A stretch of 64,000 bases of DNA from Lachnospiraceae bacterium (GTDB lineage Bacteria > Bacillota > Clostridia > Lachnospirales > Lachnospiraceae). Positions 1-9,816 of the stretch are shown in pieces (the stretch's first letter is position 1; each line of letters starts with the position of its first letter). Under the pieces are notes generated by a model that was not told the DNA's origin, made no database searches, and saw nothing but the letters and a program-made list of their open reading frames with translations. The stretch is taken from positions 55,858-119,857 of the forward strand of contig CABIXN010000006.1 in NCBI GenBank assembly GCA_902362715.1. The letters are read 5' to 3'. The position numbers and the translations under genes are program-made.

Positions 1-1590
1 CTCCATCTGTGCGTAAGCTGCCTCTGCTTCTTCCAGTTTTGAAAGGTTGCTTACCTTTCCTTTTTCCTGCTCTGACAAGGCATCATATGCTGCTCTGGCT
101 GCCTCTATGGCTTCTTTGCTGTCTGCTGTTATCGTTCCAATGGCTTCGATCAGACTTTCTACATTCTGGACCGGTGCCAGCAGCTCTGCATAACTGCTTT
201 CTGCTTCTTTCAATGTTTCATATGCAGTTACCAGTTTTTTCTCCTCTTCAGACAACTTATCATATGCCGCTTTGGCTGCCTCTATAGCTTCTTTACTGTC
301 AAGAGTTACGGTTCCGATAGCATTGATTAACTTATCTGCTGCTGCCGCATTGCTCTCCATCTGTGCATATGCCTTCTCGGCTGCTTCAAGATCAGAAATA
401 GAATTTACCAGTTTCTTCTCTTCTTCTCCAAGTTTGTCATATGCTGCTCTTGCTGCCTTAATGGCTTTTTTGCTGTCCGCAGTTACATCGCCAATCGCTT
501 TAATTAATGTATCAACTGCTGCTGCATTGCTTTCCATTTCTGCATAAGCTTTCTCGGCTGCAATTAAAACGCTTATATTTGTTACATTCTGTTTTAATTC
601 ATCGCTCAGCTTTTCAAATGCTGCTCTGGCCGTCTCAATGGCCTCTTTACTGTCTGCTTTCACCTCACCGATTTCATCTATCATTTTTATTACATAGTCA
701 GGTGCAAAAATCTTTCCGTACGCTGCGATAGCAATTGCCAGTGTTGTGCTGTTTGTAACTTTTTCCCGATTCTCAGGAGATAATTTATTGTAGGATTCAC
801 GTGCTGCGTCAATTGCCTCTTTGCTGTCTGCCGTTACTGTACCGATAACATCAATCAGTTCTATTGTGTGTGCAACTGCAAGCTCACCGTATGTGATCTC
901 TGCTGCCAAAAGCAGATCAACATTGCTGACTTCCTCCTTCTGTTTATCTGTCAAGGCATCATAGCTGTTGCGGGCTGCTTCTATGGCCGCTTCACTCTCA
1001 AGGGAAATCTGATTGCCAATTGCATCAATTAACTGAACCGTCTCTTTTGCTGCCAGAAGATCATATTCACGTTCTGCTGAAATTAACGTATTGATATTTT
1101 TAACTTCCTTCTGCTGCTCCTCTGTTAATGCATCAAAGCTTTCCCGCGCATCCTGAATTGCATAACGGCTCTTTAATGTTACCTTTCCGATAGCATCAAT
1201 CAGTTTTTCTGTTTCCTGAACTGCAAATTTGCCGTATGCTTTTTCCGCAGCTTCCAGTATACTGTAATTTTTTACAAGATCTTTTTGTACACTTGTTAAA
1301 GAATCATAAGAATTTCTTGCAGCACTGATCTTGCTTCCGCTAGAAGCCAGTACTTCGCCAATGGCATCAATTAAACCATCTGTATAATCTGCCGCTTCAT
1401 AATCTGCAAGCTTTTCCTCAGCCGCACATAATACATTGTAGTTTGTTACTTTAGCCTGTTCCTTCGCATCCAGCTGATTATAAGCTGCTCTTGCTGATAC
1501 AATCTGTTCTTTACTGTCCAAAGTTACCGTTCCAATTGCTGTGATTGCAGCTATCACGGCATCTGCATTCTGTTCTTCCCATACAAGGCG
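1..1590 (-). repeat. array of nine ~57-59-residue helical repeats within the adhesin
   Basis: The encoded repeat is roughly LIDAIGxVTxDSKEAIxAAR, then a YDxLSxEEKxxVxN segment and an LxxAExAY segment. The last three units are spaced 177 bp apart in the DNA (landmarks near 136, 313 and 491). These units are the most alike, which suggests recent tandem duplication at the 3' side. Similar repeats are common in large surface proteins of Lachnospiraceae. The array continues beyond position 1. Confidence 0.85.
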
Positions 1591-4500
1591 GGGAACACTG
1601 TTCATAATCTTATATGCCGCGCCCAGAGCATCACCAAGAGCTGCAATTTCTGCTTCCGTTTTAAAGACTGCTTCTTCTGCCTGCGGGGTTTTACCGCCGA
1701 TTAATTCATCTGCAGAGCCTTCCAGCGCATAGTTGTTTTTAAATAGATCTATTGCTGAGGAATTACCTGTGATTGCACCGGTATTGGCACTGGCATTTGT
1801 GCTTTCAGTTGAAATATTACCCGAATTATAGCAGTTTTCAACTGCATATTTACCGGTATTTCCCGCAATGCCGCCGATCTTGACAGCATATGTACTCTCC
1901 TTGCAGGCAACATCCCCTGTATTATAACAGTTGGTTATTTTAGTACTTGTATTGGTTCCTGCATCCCCGGCAATGCCGCCCATTCTTGCTAATTTACCGG
2001 TTACCGTTCCATGATTGTAGCAATTATCAATTACCACAGCTGAACTTATACGTCCGATTACGCCTCCGGCTGCATATGAGCTTGATGAGCTTGCTGCTCT
2101 TGCCGCTGTTACGGCACCTTCATTTCCACAGTAAAGTATCTGATTTGTTCCAGATACATATCCGGCGATTCCACCTACATTATATCCTGCATTAACCGGT
2201 GCTGTGTTCACACATCCTGTTATCATTGCATTCTCACTTACCTGTCCTGCAATACCTCCTACCGAATTTACAGATGTTGATGAGCCGATAAGAATTTCAC
2301 CTTCATTTCTGCATCCGCTGACTACAGCATTTCCACGCAGTGTTCCTGCAATGCCTCCCCGGCTGTTCCCTGCCTGGATGGTACATTTATTTACACAGTT
2401 CATAATAGAGCCTTCCGAATTTCCCGCAATGCCGGAAACCGAAAGAAATTCTGCTGTACTGTCTACAGTTACATCTTTTACAACAGCACTGCTTCCAAGA
2501 CTTCCAAAGAGCGCTCCGCTTCCTTTTATTACAACTGCAAATGTAATTGTTTTTCCATTTCCATCAAAGGTTCCCTGGTATACTTTTGCTGTTGACACGC
2601 TGGCGCTTGTTCCAACCGCATACCATGGCTCAGATTCTTCCATCTTAATATTACTTTCCAGTCTTGCATTCAGGTCTGTATTCTCAATGGAAACCTGATT
2701 TGAAAACCAGCGCAGATCATCCGCGGTCTTAATGACTACAGTCTGCTCACCTGTAGCGGTATCCGTTTCTATATCAGGTTTTTCACTTCCGGCAACAGTA
2801 ACTGCAACTGAATCTGTCACCGTTTTTCCCTCATATGTATAGGAAATTTCAACCTCCTGGTCAGATGCAGACAAAATACCGCCTTTAGAAATTGTATAGT
2901 CTGTAATTTCAGATGTAATTCCGTTGCTGTATGTTGCTTTTACAACCATGCCTTCCGGATCGAATGTCTCTCCAATTGCATAAAAAGTATTCACCGGCTG
3001 TTTTGTAATCTGGATTTTTTCCACAGCACTTTTCTCAACGGTAACAGCAAAATCATAGTAAAATGCTTTTCCTTCATATTCGCCGGATATAGTAACAGTT
3101 GTATCTTCTGTAGTAAGAACATCCTGTCCTTTTTCATAAGTAATTGTATAATCTGTAATTTCTTCTTTTGTTCCGTCATTATAATTTGCCCAGATCTTCA
3201 TATCACCAGCATTAAATAACTGTCCGCTGACATACTTTGTTTCCGGGAATCCTGTCATTGTAACATTTTTTACAACAGCATGATCTGCGGTAAATGCTCT
3301 TGGAACAGCAAGGCCCAGTGCATTATACGACTTCAGATCCACTGATAAAGAAGACACATTTTTTAATGTTTCTTTTAGATGGTCTGAAATCAGATTACTT
3401 TCCGTACTAAGCACCCAGCCGCGTCCGCTTCCGGAAAGCTTCTTCAAAAATTCTGCTGTCTTGTATTCATCCGGAGAACTTATCTCAAAAAAGGTGCTGT
3501 CAGCTGAAGGACTATATATAGCCGGTGAATTAACCGCTGCACTAGAACCGGTCAGCCAATAACAGTTATCAAACAGAGCTCCTCCGTTATTTGTTCCTAA
3601 TGCCTGAGCCTGTTCTGCTTTTGTACTGCCCACATAACCAAAGTTATAGCAGTTATAAACATCTGCCTCACAGCTTCCGGAAATACCGCCGGCATTTTTA
3701 TAAGTAGTATAAATATAACCAAAATTTACACAGTCTTTTATAGTAAGATCATTCCATCCGGCACCTGCAATACCGCCAACACCTTTGGAATCAGTATTTT
3801 CTACCATAGCAAAGTTAATACAGTTCTGTATCAGAACTTCTCCGCCTCTTCCGCTTTTTCCTACGATACCCCCAATGGAACGATTGCCATAAATATATCC
3901 GTCTACCGCTACATTTTTGACATTTGCCTTGACTTCGCCGTCATACATATCTGCCTCATTATCATGAAGTCCCAGCCGTCCGATCAAAGCTATCGACTGG
4001 TTATCACCGAAAGTATCTCCCCGGCGATTGCAGTAAATGTTATAAACCATATGTCCCTGCCCGTCAAAGCTGCCAAGGAATGACGCGCTCAACTTTGTAT
4101 ATCCATTGCTTGGAATCATACTGTACTGTCCGCTGACAGGCATATACAGCGGTCCGCTCCAGTTCTCCCGTGAATTTTTGCTTCCTGTATATGAGCCTCC
4201 CATATCAAGATCCGCCGTCAGTTTGATTTCCTTTTCAAAGAAATTTTCGGGGCCGTACCAGTAATCATTGGTTGTTGCCTGATTATTTCCGCCGGTAGAA
4301 CCAGTGGAACAATATGCCTCCAGGTATTCTGCATCACCAACTACTACTGTAGATGCAGATTCTTTATCATCAGCTTTAAATACATTGTAACCAGATTCAC
4401 TGTATCCTGCCGGGTGATTATTTTCATCTGTATTTGGGATCAGATTTCCATCTGTATTTGTTGTCATGGGGAAATTATTAAATAAACCGTTGTTTAATGC

Positions 4501-6345
4501 AGCTGCACCGGCCAGCTGTGCCCCATACTGTAATTCATATACTGATTTATTTGGATCATACCATGTTAAATCAATAGTTCCATCCCATTTTACGGAAATG
4601 CAGTCCGCTGCAACACTAACAGAACCGTCAGTAGGCATTGTAAATTTATAAGAACCGTCGCTCTTCTTTAGAACCTGATAAACCTCCCTGCCATCAGCAG
4701 TCTCATAATTTAAACGAACCTGCGCAAGATAGTATCCTTCTGCCGGTGATGCTGATACTGTAATTTCATCACCTTTTTTAGCATTCTGAGAAGATACGGA
4801 AATCTTTCCTTTTCCAGTAACAATAGAACCTACGTTACACTGTTCAAAAATGCCTTTTTCTTCATTCCAGGTATAAGAATAATTTTTGCCATTTACATTT
4901 ACTACATGATTTTCTTTTGTCATATACAGATAAAGACTTTTATCTTCTATGGCCTTCCAGTTAGACTGAGTTGTAGTAATTGGTATCTGGTCATTTTTCT
5001 CTTTATCTTCATTTACATAGCCGTAGCGATGAAGACCACCCTGATAGTAAGTTTTTCCGTCAATTTTAACTGTATAGGAATCTGCGCTTATATCTGCTGT
5101 ATCTAAAACAAACAGCTGCATATCTTCACCATCAGCATTTACCTTTTTAGCTGTAATTGCCGAATCATTGACTCCTGCAGTTGCAACTCCCGGCCACAAA
5201 TTTGCCTCTACGGCATTTTGATCAATAAAGGTCCGGATAGAGCCGCCGCTTAAGATCAGCTCTCCGCCTCCGGCATCATTCCCAGCATCAAATCCGCCTC
5301 CGCCGATAGCAGCTCCCGAAAAATCTACATTCAAAGTAAGGGTTCCGCCGCTGACATAGACCTTTCCTCCCGCTGTGCCGCCGGCACTCCCTGCACTTCC
5401 GCCAATAAGAGCTCCTCTGGCATTTGCTATCAGATTTATTTCACCTCCGGTAATCCGGATATCTCCCGGAGTATTTCCCGCTGTCCTTGCTCCGGTTCCG
5501 ATTACAGCGCCCTGTTTGCTTCCTTTCCCGAAAATTTTACCGCCGGCTATGGTAATCTTTCCATTTACTTCCTGCTGGTTACCCCCGATTCCTGAGCCCT
5601 GCTCATTTTTATAAAAATATAAGGTTCCAACTGTGCTGTCACCGGAAGCGTCATCTATTGTAAGTGCTGCATCAGGTCCTACATGAATCATTGCATATCC
5701 GGTAGCGTTGGTATCTTTCTCTATTAAATTCGTTCCCTTTAAATAGAGAAAATTATCTGCTCCGGTGAAATCTATGGTATTCTCACCGGTTGCAGCTCCC
5801 ACTAAGGCTACATCCTGCAAGGTCAGTTTTGTTCCTTCTGAAGTACATTTAATTGTTAAATCATGAAATGCTTTTTCTGCAGTTCCTCCAAGTCCAACCA
5901 GTGTTACATTCTTTGCCGCAACGGTCAGAATACCGGATGCTCCTTCTTTAATCTCATAGATTCCGTCTTTGGAAATTGTATCCCCGCCGGTAACAGACGT
6001 ATCTTCCAGATCTCCCTGTGCATCATTGGATATCTTCTGGGTTTTTGACTGCTGATTCCTTTCCGCAGTTTTCTCATTGGCTGCATCTGTAGTCTGCTTC
6101 TGATTTTCCGTCTTCTGGTCAGATGTATTCTGACTTTCTTCCGTCTGATTATCTGTTGTCTGTTCCTTCGACACATCATTCTGACTTTTCTTGGTCTCTT
6201 TGTCAGCAGAATTTGCGTTGTTTTCAGATAATACAGCGGCGTCATCCCGAACCATTTCCTGAGCGTTCAATGTCCCGACACTTCCAAATACCATGGACCC
6301 GGTCAGTGCAAACACCAGCAAACGCCTCATGTTTCTTTTTAACAT
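1..6345 (-). CDS. giant secreted surface protein/adhesin (3' end outside window)
   Basis: One open frame of 2115 codons runs from an ATG at 6345, preceded by a GGGAGG site, to the left edge. Residues 1-29 look like a signal peptide, followed by a Gln/Thr/Glu-rich linker to about 110. Residues 115-390 are a Gly-rich beta-helix-like region with recurring GGxIxG turns. GLUG-like repeats (GGIxG, NCxNxG) lie near 780-930 and again near 1235-1530. Two bacterial Ig-like group 3 domains, with a 'YxxGxxFxxxxMxxxAxYxxG' pattern, lie near 1030-1190. Nine alpha-helical repeats fill about 1586 to the end. It is the last visible gene of the ABC/ExbB operon, 69 bp after its neighbour. The cell-wall anchor would lie off the window. 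A role in adhesion or substrate capture is inferred, not shown. Confidence 0.85.
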   Translation of the reverse strand, partial: MLKRNMRRLLVFALTGSMVFGSVGTLNAQEMVRDDAAVLSENNANSADKETKKSQNDVSKEQTTDNQTEESQNTSDQKTENQKQTTDAANEKTAERNQQSKTQKISNDAQGDLEDTSVTGGDTISKDGIYEIKEGASGILTVAAKNVTLVGLGGTAEKAFHDLTIKCTSEGTKLTLQDVALVGAATGENTIDFTGADNFLYLKGTNLIEKDTNATGYAMIHVGPDAALTIDDASGDSTVGTLYFYKNEQGSGIGGNQQEVNGKITIAGGKIFGKGSKQGAVIGTGARTAGNTPGDIRITGGEINLIANARGALIGGSAGSAGGTAGGKVYVSGGTLTLNVDFSGAAIGGGGFDAGNDAGGGELILSGGSIRTFIDQNAVEANLWPGVATAGVNDSAITAKKVNADGEDMQLFVLDTADISADSYTVKIDGKTYYQGGLHRYGYVNEDKEKNDQIPITTTQSNWKAIEDKSLYLYMTKENHVVNVNGKNYSYTWNEEKGIFEQCNVGSIVTGKGKISVSSQNAKKGDEITVSASPAEGYYLAQVRLNYETADGREVYQVLKKSDGSYKFTMPTDGSVSVAADCISVKWDGTIDLTWYDPNKSVYELQYGAQLAGAAALNNGLFNNFPMTTNTDGNLIPNTDENNHPAGYSESGYNVFKADDKESASTVVVGDAEYLEAYCSTGSTGGNNQATTNDYWYGPENFFEKEIKLTADLDMGGSYTGSKNSRENWSGPLYMPVSGQYSMIPSNGYTKLSASFLGSFDGQGHMVYNIYCNRRGDTFGDNQSIALIGRLGLHDNEADMYDGEVKANVKNVAVDGYIYGNRSIGGIVGKSGRGGEVLIQNCINFAMVENTDSKGVGGIAGAGWNDLTIKDCVNFGYIYTTYKNAGGISGSCEADVYNCYNFGYVGSTKAEQAQALGTNNGGALFDNCYWLTGSSAAVNSPAIYSPSADSTFFEISSPDEYKTAEFLKKLSGSGRGWVLSTESNLISDHLKETLKNVSSLSVDLKSYNALGLAVPRAFTADHAVVKNVTMTGFPETKYVSGQLFNAGDMKIWANYNDGTKEEITDYTITYEKGQDVLTTEDTTVTISGEYEGKAFYYDFAVTVEKSAVEKIQITKQPVNTFYAIGETFDPEGMVVKATYSNGITSEITDYTISKGGILSASDQEVEISYTYEGKTVTDSVAVTVAGSEKPDIETDTATGEQTVVIKTADDLRWFSNQVSIENTDLNARLESNIKMEESEPWYAVGTSASVSTAKVYQGTFDGNGKTITFAVVIKGSGALFGSLGSSAVVKDVTVDSTAEFLSVSGIAGNSEGSIMNCVNKCTIQAGNSRGGIAGTLRGNAVVSGCRNEGEILIGSSTSVNSVGGIAGQVSENAMITGCVNTAPVNAGYNVGGIAGYVSGTNQILYCGNEGAVTAARAASSSSSYAAGGVIGRISSAVVIDNCYNHGTVTGKLARMGGIAGDAGTNTSTKITNCYNTGDVACKESTYAVKIGGIAGNTGKYAVENCYNSGNISTESTNASANTGAITGNSSAIDLFKNNYALEGSADELIGGKTPQAEEAVFKTEAEIAALGDALGAAYKIMNSVPRLVWEEQNADAVIAAITAIGTVTLDSKEQIVSARAAYNQLDAKEQAKVTNYNVLCAAEEKLADYEAADYTDGLIDAIGEVLASSGSKISAARNSYDSLTSVQKDLVKNYSILEAAEKAYGKFAVQETEKLIDAIGKVTLKSRYAIQDARESFDALTEEQQKEVKNINTLISAEREYDLLAAKETVQLIDAIGNQISLESEAAIEAARNSYDALTDKQKEEVSNVDLLLAAEITYGELAVAHTIELIDVIGTVTADSKEAIDAARESYNKLSPENREKVTNSTTLAIAIAAYGKIFAPDYVIKMIDEIGEVKADSKEAIETARAAFEKLSDELKQNVTNISVLIAAEKAYAEMESNAAAVDTLIKAIGDVTADSKKAIKAARAAYDKLGEEEKKLVNSISDLEAAEKAYAQMESNAAAADKLINAIGTVTLDSKEAIEAAKAAYDKLSEEEKKLVTAYETLKEAESSYAELLAPVQNVESLIEAIGTITADSKEAIEAARAAYDALSEQEKGKVSNLSKLEEAEAAYAQME

Positions 6346-6414
6346 GTTTCTCCTCCCTTTTCCTTTTTATCTTCAGGCCCTGCAGAGATTCCCTGCACCT
6401 GTATGAATAAACAG

Positions 6415-7011
6415 TTATTTCACTGTAAATTCTATCTTTGTAACCATTCGAATCCATTTCCCGGAATCTTCCTCCGGAATTACAATTCGAAGAGGCTGCT
6501 GTCCCTTCTCTAGAGACTCCCGCCCATTGGCAATCGAGAATACAATCTCTTTCTCTTCCAATGTTTTAACAAGTGCGGTTGTATAATCATCATCAGCATA
6601 GAATTTTATCTGTTTAAAATCTTCCCTTGTTTTTCCGTACTGGGCTAAAAACGTATCCAGTGTCGGCCCTACTCCTTTAACAGTTCCCGCTTTCTGGCTT
6701 TTTCCTACAGCAGTCACCTTCTCCAGTTCCAGATGTGACAATTCTTCCGGTGTCACATAAAAGTCTTCATCCGTAAGCCCGGTAATCAGAATCTTATCAT
6801 CGGCATATGCTGAGATGTCTGCCCACAAAATAGTTGGGCCCACTGTAATCCGAAGTCCGATAATAATAACAGCCGCCACTGCAAGCAATACAATCCAACG
6901 CCGGATGTTTCTCTTTTTTCCTTCCGGATGTTTTTCACAGCTGGTATCTGATGCCACACTATGATCTATCCCGTTGCGCAGATTTAATTTCTTATAATCT
7001 TCTTTTTCCAT
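6415..7011 (-). CDS. membrane-anchored protein with oxidoreductase molybdopterin-binding-like (SUOX-fold) domain
   Basis: A 198-residue protein with a short basic cytoplasmic tail, one transmembrane helix at about residues 38-60, and an exported domain. The exported part has a 'VTPEEL' segment, a 'GPTLDTFLAQYG' segment, and a C-terminal 'PLRIVIPEEDSGKWIRMVTK' stretch followed by IEF. These resemble the pattern of sulfite-oxidase-type molybdopterin-binding domains. The cofactor-binding Cys is not visible, so a non-catalytic binding role is more likely. It lies 14 bp downstream of the DUF2149 gene, in the same direction. It could be the partner that the ExbB/DUF2149 pair moves. That role is inference. 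Confidence 0.55.
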   Translation of the reverse strand: MEKEDYKKLNLRNGIDHSVASDTSCEKHPEGKKRNIRRWIVLLAVAAVIIIGLRITVGPTILWADISAYADDKILITGLTDEDFYVTPEELSHLELEKVTAVGKSQKAGTVKGVGPTLDTFLAQYGKTREDFKQIKFYADDDYTTALVKTLEEKEIVFSIANGRESLEKGQQPLRIVIPEEDSGKWIRMVTKIEFTVK

Positions 7012-7025
7012 AACAACATATCCTA

Positions 7026-7358
7026 TTATTTTTCATTCACAACCACGTACATTTTCCCTGTATCCGGATCTACATAAACAGAGCCCTTTTCCTGCAGTCC
7101 TTTATCCCCGGTTATCTCTGACAGATCATCATCTGAGATCGCATCATAATCCTCAAGTTCAGACATCTGGCTTTTGTCAATTTCCGTAACGGAGCTGCTT
7201 CCCACATCAATATTCCAGTTAATAACAAGAGCCAGCATAATTCCCACTGCCAGCACAAGCATTGCATCAGCCAGGTTTGATATTCCGGACATAGGATTTA
7301 CTTCTTCCCCTCCAAAAGTATCGTCCTCTAAATTCCCGCTTCCGAATCTTCTAAGCAT
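7026..7358 (-). CDS. DUF2149 family protein, ExbD/TolR-like
   Basis: A 110-residue protein with one N-terminal transmembrane helix and an acidic exported tail. The motif NPMSGISNLADAMLVLAVGI has an Asp at the start of the helix. This matches the place of the proton-carrying Asp in ExbD/TolR ('VDVMLVLL'). The ATG at 7358 is preferred over the one at 7382: it follows a GGAGGTGGAG site and overlaps the MotA/ExbB stop codon by 8 bp, which suggests coupled translation. DUF2149 genes are known next to MotA/TolQ/ExbB genes in anaerobes. Function as the ExbD half of an ion-driven motor is inferred. Confidence 0.75.
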   Translation of the reverse strand: MLRRFGSGNLEDDTFGGEEVNPMSGISNLADAMLVLAVGIMLALVINWNIDVGSSSVTEIDKSQMSELEDYDAISDDDLSEITGDKGLQEKGSVYVDPDTGKMYVVVNEK

Positions 7359-7980
7359 ACTTTTTCTCCACCTCCAGAACACATTCCATCAATGTTTCCA
7401 GTATTGATATATCATTTGCATACCATTTTTTGCGGATGGTAGTAATAACTGTTGCAATCGCGGCACACCCAAGCCCCATAACCGTTGTATCAAAAGCTGT
7501 CATCAGTGATTGAGACAGTGTATAGGTATCCCCCTGACCCAGAGCGATGATTCCCGGCCCTAAAGGAATCAAGGTTCCCAGCAGTCCAAATACCGGTCCA
7601 AGCCTTACAATTAATTCTGAAATTTTCAGGATTGTATCGTATCTTGATTTATTCTCCTGGAGCAGTCTTACTGCCAGCGCTTCCCTCATGTTCTCTGTAA
7701 GCTCCTTATGATCTGTAAGCTCGATCAGAGCAATTTTCTGGCGCTTTAGCAGCCCGCTTCTGCGTATGCTCTCTTCCGGCAAAACTTCTCCGGCCCGAAG
7801 TTCATCTACCAGTTTGGGCATCCATACCTTTAAATGTCTCCGCTCTATTATTACTTCCACAATCAGACTTCCCAAAATAATCAGCGTTACCGCCCCTATA
7901 ATAAACAAAATAATAATTACGGGAACCTGCAAAGATCCACAGATAGTCCGCATCGCTTGTGTCAAACTTGACAAATTCAT
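7351..7980 (-). CDS. MotA/TolQ/ExbB proton channel family protein
   Basis: About 209 residues with three predicted membrane helices: residues ~15-45, then two near the C-terminus. The segment IVRLGPVFGLLGTLIPLGPG is typical of ExbB/TolQ/MotA channels. The cytoplasmic loop between helices 1 and 2 is charged. The start at 7980 (ATG) is preferred over the GTG at 7986, because GAGG lies 8 bp before the ATG. Its stop overlaps the DUF2149 start. In Gram-negative cells such channels energise TonB or Tol. Here, in a monoderm operon with a FecCD importer, the driven partner is unknown. Confidence 0.85.
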   Translation of the reverse strand: MNLSSLTQAMRTICGSLQVPVIIILFIIGAVTLIILGSLIVEVIIERRHLKVWMPKLVDELRAGEVLPEESIRRSGLLKRQKIALIELTDHKELTENMREALAVRLLQENKSRYDTILKISELIVRLGPVFGLLGTLIPLGPGIIALGQGDTYTLSQSLMTAFDTTVMGLGCAAIATVITTIRKKWYANDISILETLMECVLEVEKKYA

Positions 7981-8000
7981 TTCCACTACCTCTTTTCAAC

Positions 8001-9785
8001 TCAATCCTTCTTTATTTTTCCGTCCTTCTTCTGGCCGCTAAACCAGATTCCCTCAGACACCGCTCCGATTCCAAACAGCAATACAGCTGCCACTCCGATT
8101 CCTGCTGTCATAGAATTTGCCTCTTCTATCATTGGAAGCTGCCGGACCTCTTCAGACATCTCATACACTTTCACACGATTACTCCCATGTCCTTTTTCAG
8201 CACTGCTTCCTCCTGCTGCCTGTTCTGAAACAGATGCTGCCTGCCCTGCAGGCTCATCTCCCAAAGAGGCATCCTCTGCTTTCGCCAGCTGACCTCTGAC
8301 CTGTTTAAAAGATTCTAACGCCAGACGGCTGTCTTTTTTCTGTATGTCATAGGTAATCTGATCTTTTTTCTGCAGGGAAGATTTATCCGAATTATCAGCA
8401 TTGTCTCCCTGTACCTGTTGATCTTTTATTTCTGTATCCGTTTCTGAATCTGTCCCGCTATCCTCATTATTTTCATTATGATTAAGATCTTCATCTGTAC
8501 TTCCATCTCCGGTCTCACTTCCGTCTCCGGCCTCACTTCCGTCTCCGGTCTCACTTCCATCTCCGGCTTCACTTCCGTCTCCGGTTCCGCTTCCATCTCC
8601 GGCTTCACTTCCATCCCCGGTTCCGCTTCCGTCTCCGTCTCCACTTCCATCCCCGGTTCCGCTTCCGTCTCCGTCTCCACTTCCATCTCCGGTTCCGCTT
8701 CCGTCTCCGTCTCCACTTCCATCTCCGGTTCCGCTTCCGTCTCCGTCTTCAGTTCCGTTGCCGGTTCCGCTGACTCCCACAGAAAAATATGCCTTTCCGT
8801 TATATTTCGCAGATATTTTAGCTGTTCCTTCTCCTACAATTGTGACATTGCCATCTGCATCAACTACCGCAACATCTTTATCACTGGATACCCATTCTAA
8901 GTCTTTAGCGATTTCCTGGCTTAGGAACTCATCCGGGCTCTGGACAGTAGCCGTTACCTGTTGTTTGCTTCCGATTTCTCCCTCCAGATCCGCGGAATTG
9001 CTGGTGATTGTGGGATATCCGTCAAACCAGATGTGAATCTTCTCTACTAATTTTGCCATTTTACTGCGCCCTGTATCTGTTCTGCTTTTCTGCCCAAACA
9101 TCAAACACGGCCGTTCCTCTGATTTCATTTCTGTAAAGTCCAGATAAGATGCAATTCCATCACCGTTCCAGCGCATAGAATGCCCCTTAAGCATAAGCAT
9201 TGGTTCCACACTTTCCCGGTTGTCCCATGCTTCCTGCAGATACTCTACTTCCCCGCGTTTATCTGAATCCTGAATAAAATCGGAAACTTTATAATGCGCT
9301 TCCGGATTTGCTCTGTAATCCTCCGGGTCAGCCAGATAGTCATCTACTGCCTGCTGAAAACAGGATGCAAAACTATATCGGGTTCCAAAAAGCTGGTCAT
9401 TACTCCACTGCTCCCACGCCCCGTCATAGCTTCCGGCATCTGTTGTATAAAAGTTGTAATATAACACCGAGCTCATATCAATTCCCGCATAATCCATGAC
9501 ATCCCGCAGATAGACTCCTTCTGCCTCTGTTGTCCCTGCAGCGGGCAGATTATCAATCCATGTATATATAACCTGATTTGTTCCGCAGTTTGCTTCCAGC
9601 TCATCCATTGACACTATTTTTTTTGTATACTCCTTACCGCCCCAGTAACCTACCGTTATACTTACTGTGCTGCTTCCTGCCGCTTCTGAATGCAGAGCAG
9701 GAATACCTGTAATCCCAAATATTCCGGCAGATAAAATTCCCAGCAGACACCAGACCGCCCTTTTCATTTTCATCTTTGCTTTCAT
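8001..9785 (-). CDS. secreted surface protein with SUOX-like domain, Ig-like domain, GSGTGD repeats and C-terminal membrane anchor
   Basis: A 594-residue protein. Residues 1-36 are a signal peptide. Residues ~40-250 hold a domain with a 'GVYLRDVMDYAGID' segment, similar in pattern to the SUOX-like domain of the 6415-7011 protein. Residues ~255-340 look like a bacterial Ig-like group 2 domain (LEWVSSDKDVAVVDADG, then a GEGTAKISAKY stretch). A low-complexity Gly/Asp/Ser/Thr region encoded by a minisatellite follows, then a charged linker. The C-terminus has a hydrophobic helix (GIGVAAVLLFGIGAVSEGIW) and a lysine-rich tail. It sits between the binding protein and the ExbB gene. A wall-spanning role in uptake is likely but unproven. 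Confidence 0.7.
   Translation of the reverse strand: MKAKMKMKRAVWCLLGILSAGIFGITGIPALHSEAAGSSTVSITVGYWGGKEYTKKIVSMDELEANCGTNQVIYTWIDNLPAAGTTEAEGVYLRDVMDYAGIDMSSVLYYNFYTTDAGSYDGAWEQWSNDQLFGTRYSFASCFQQAVDDYLADPEDYRANPEAHYKVSDFIQDSDKRGEVEYLQEAWDNRESVEPMLMLKGHSMRWNGDGIASYLDFTEMKSEERPCLMFGQKSRTDTGRSKMAKLVEKIHIWFDGYPTITSNSADLEGEIGSKQQVTATVQSPDEFLSQEIAKDLEWVSSDKDVAVVDADGNVTIVGEGTAKISAKYNGKAYFSVGVSGTGNGTEDGDGSGTGDGSGDGDGSGTGDGSGDGDGSGTGDGSGDGDGSGTGDGSEAGDGSGTGDGSEAGDGSETGDGSEAGDGSETGDGSTDEDLNHNENNEDSGTDSETDTEIKDQQVQGDNADNSDKSSLQKKDQITYDIQKKDSRLALESFKQVRGQLAKAEDASLGDEPAGQAASVSEQAAGGSSAEKGHGSNRVKVYEMSEEVRQLPMIEEANSMTAGIGVAAVLLFGIGAVSEGIWFSGQKKDGKIKKD
8500..8765 (-). repeat. coding minisatellite (24/36-bp units)
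   Basis: Tandem units encode GSGTGDGSGDGD-type 12-residue blocks and related GSEAGDGSETGD blocks. The 36-bp unit is present about three and a half times near 8620-8755 with few changes, and shorter variant units lie to the left. Such arrays expand and contract by slippage. Here the phase stays at multiples of 12 bp, so changes would alter linker length rather than break the frame. Confidence 0.8.
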
Positions 9786-9816
9786 CGTTTTTTAAGCCTC
9801 CCGTCAGCAATAGGTA

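Noticed and set aside
1..1590. CRISPR-like periodic repeat
   Set aside because: The period is 177 bp and the repeats lie in one open reading frame that encodes protein repeats.
8478..8900. Plus-strand and alternative-frame open frames over the minisatellite
   Set aside because: They exist because the 36-bp unit is open in several frames. The minus-strand frame has the signal peptide and anchor.
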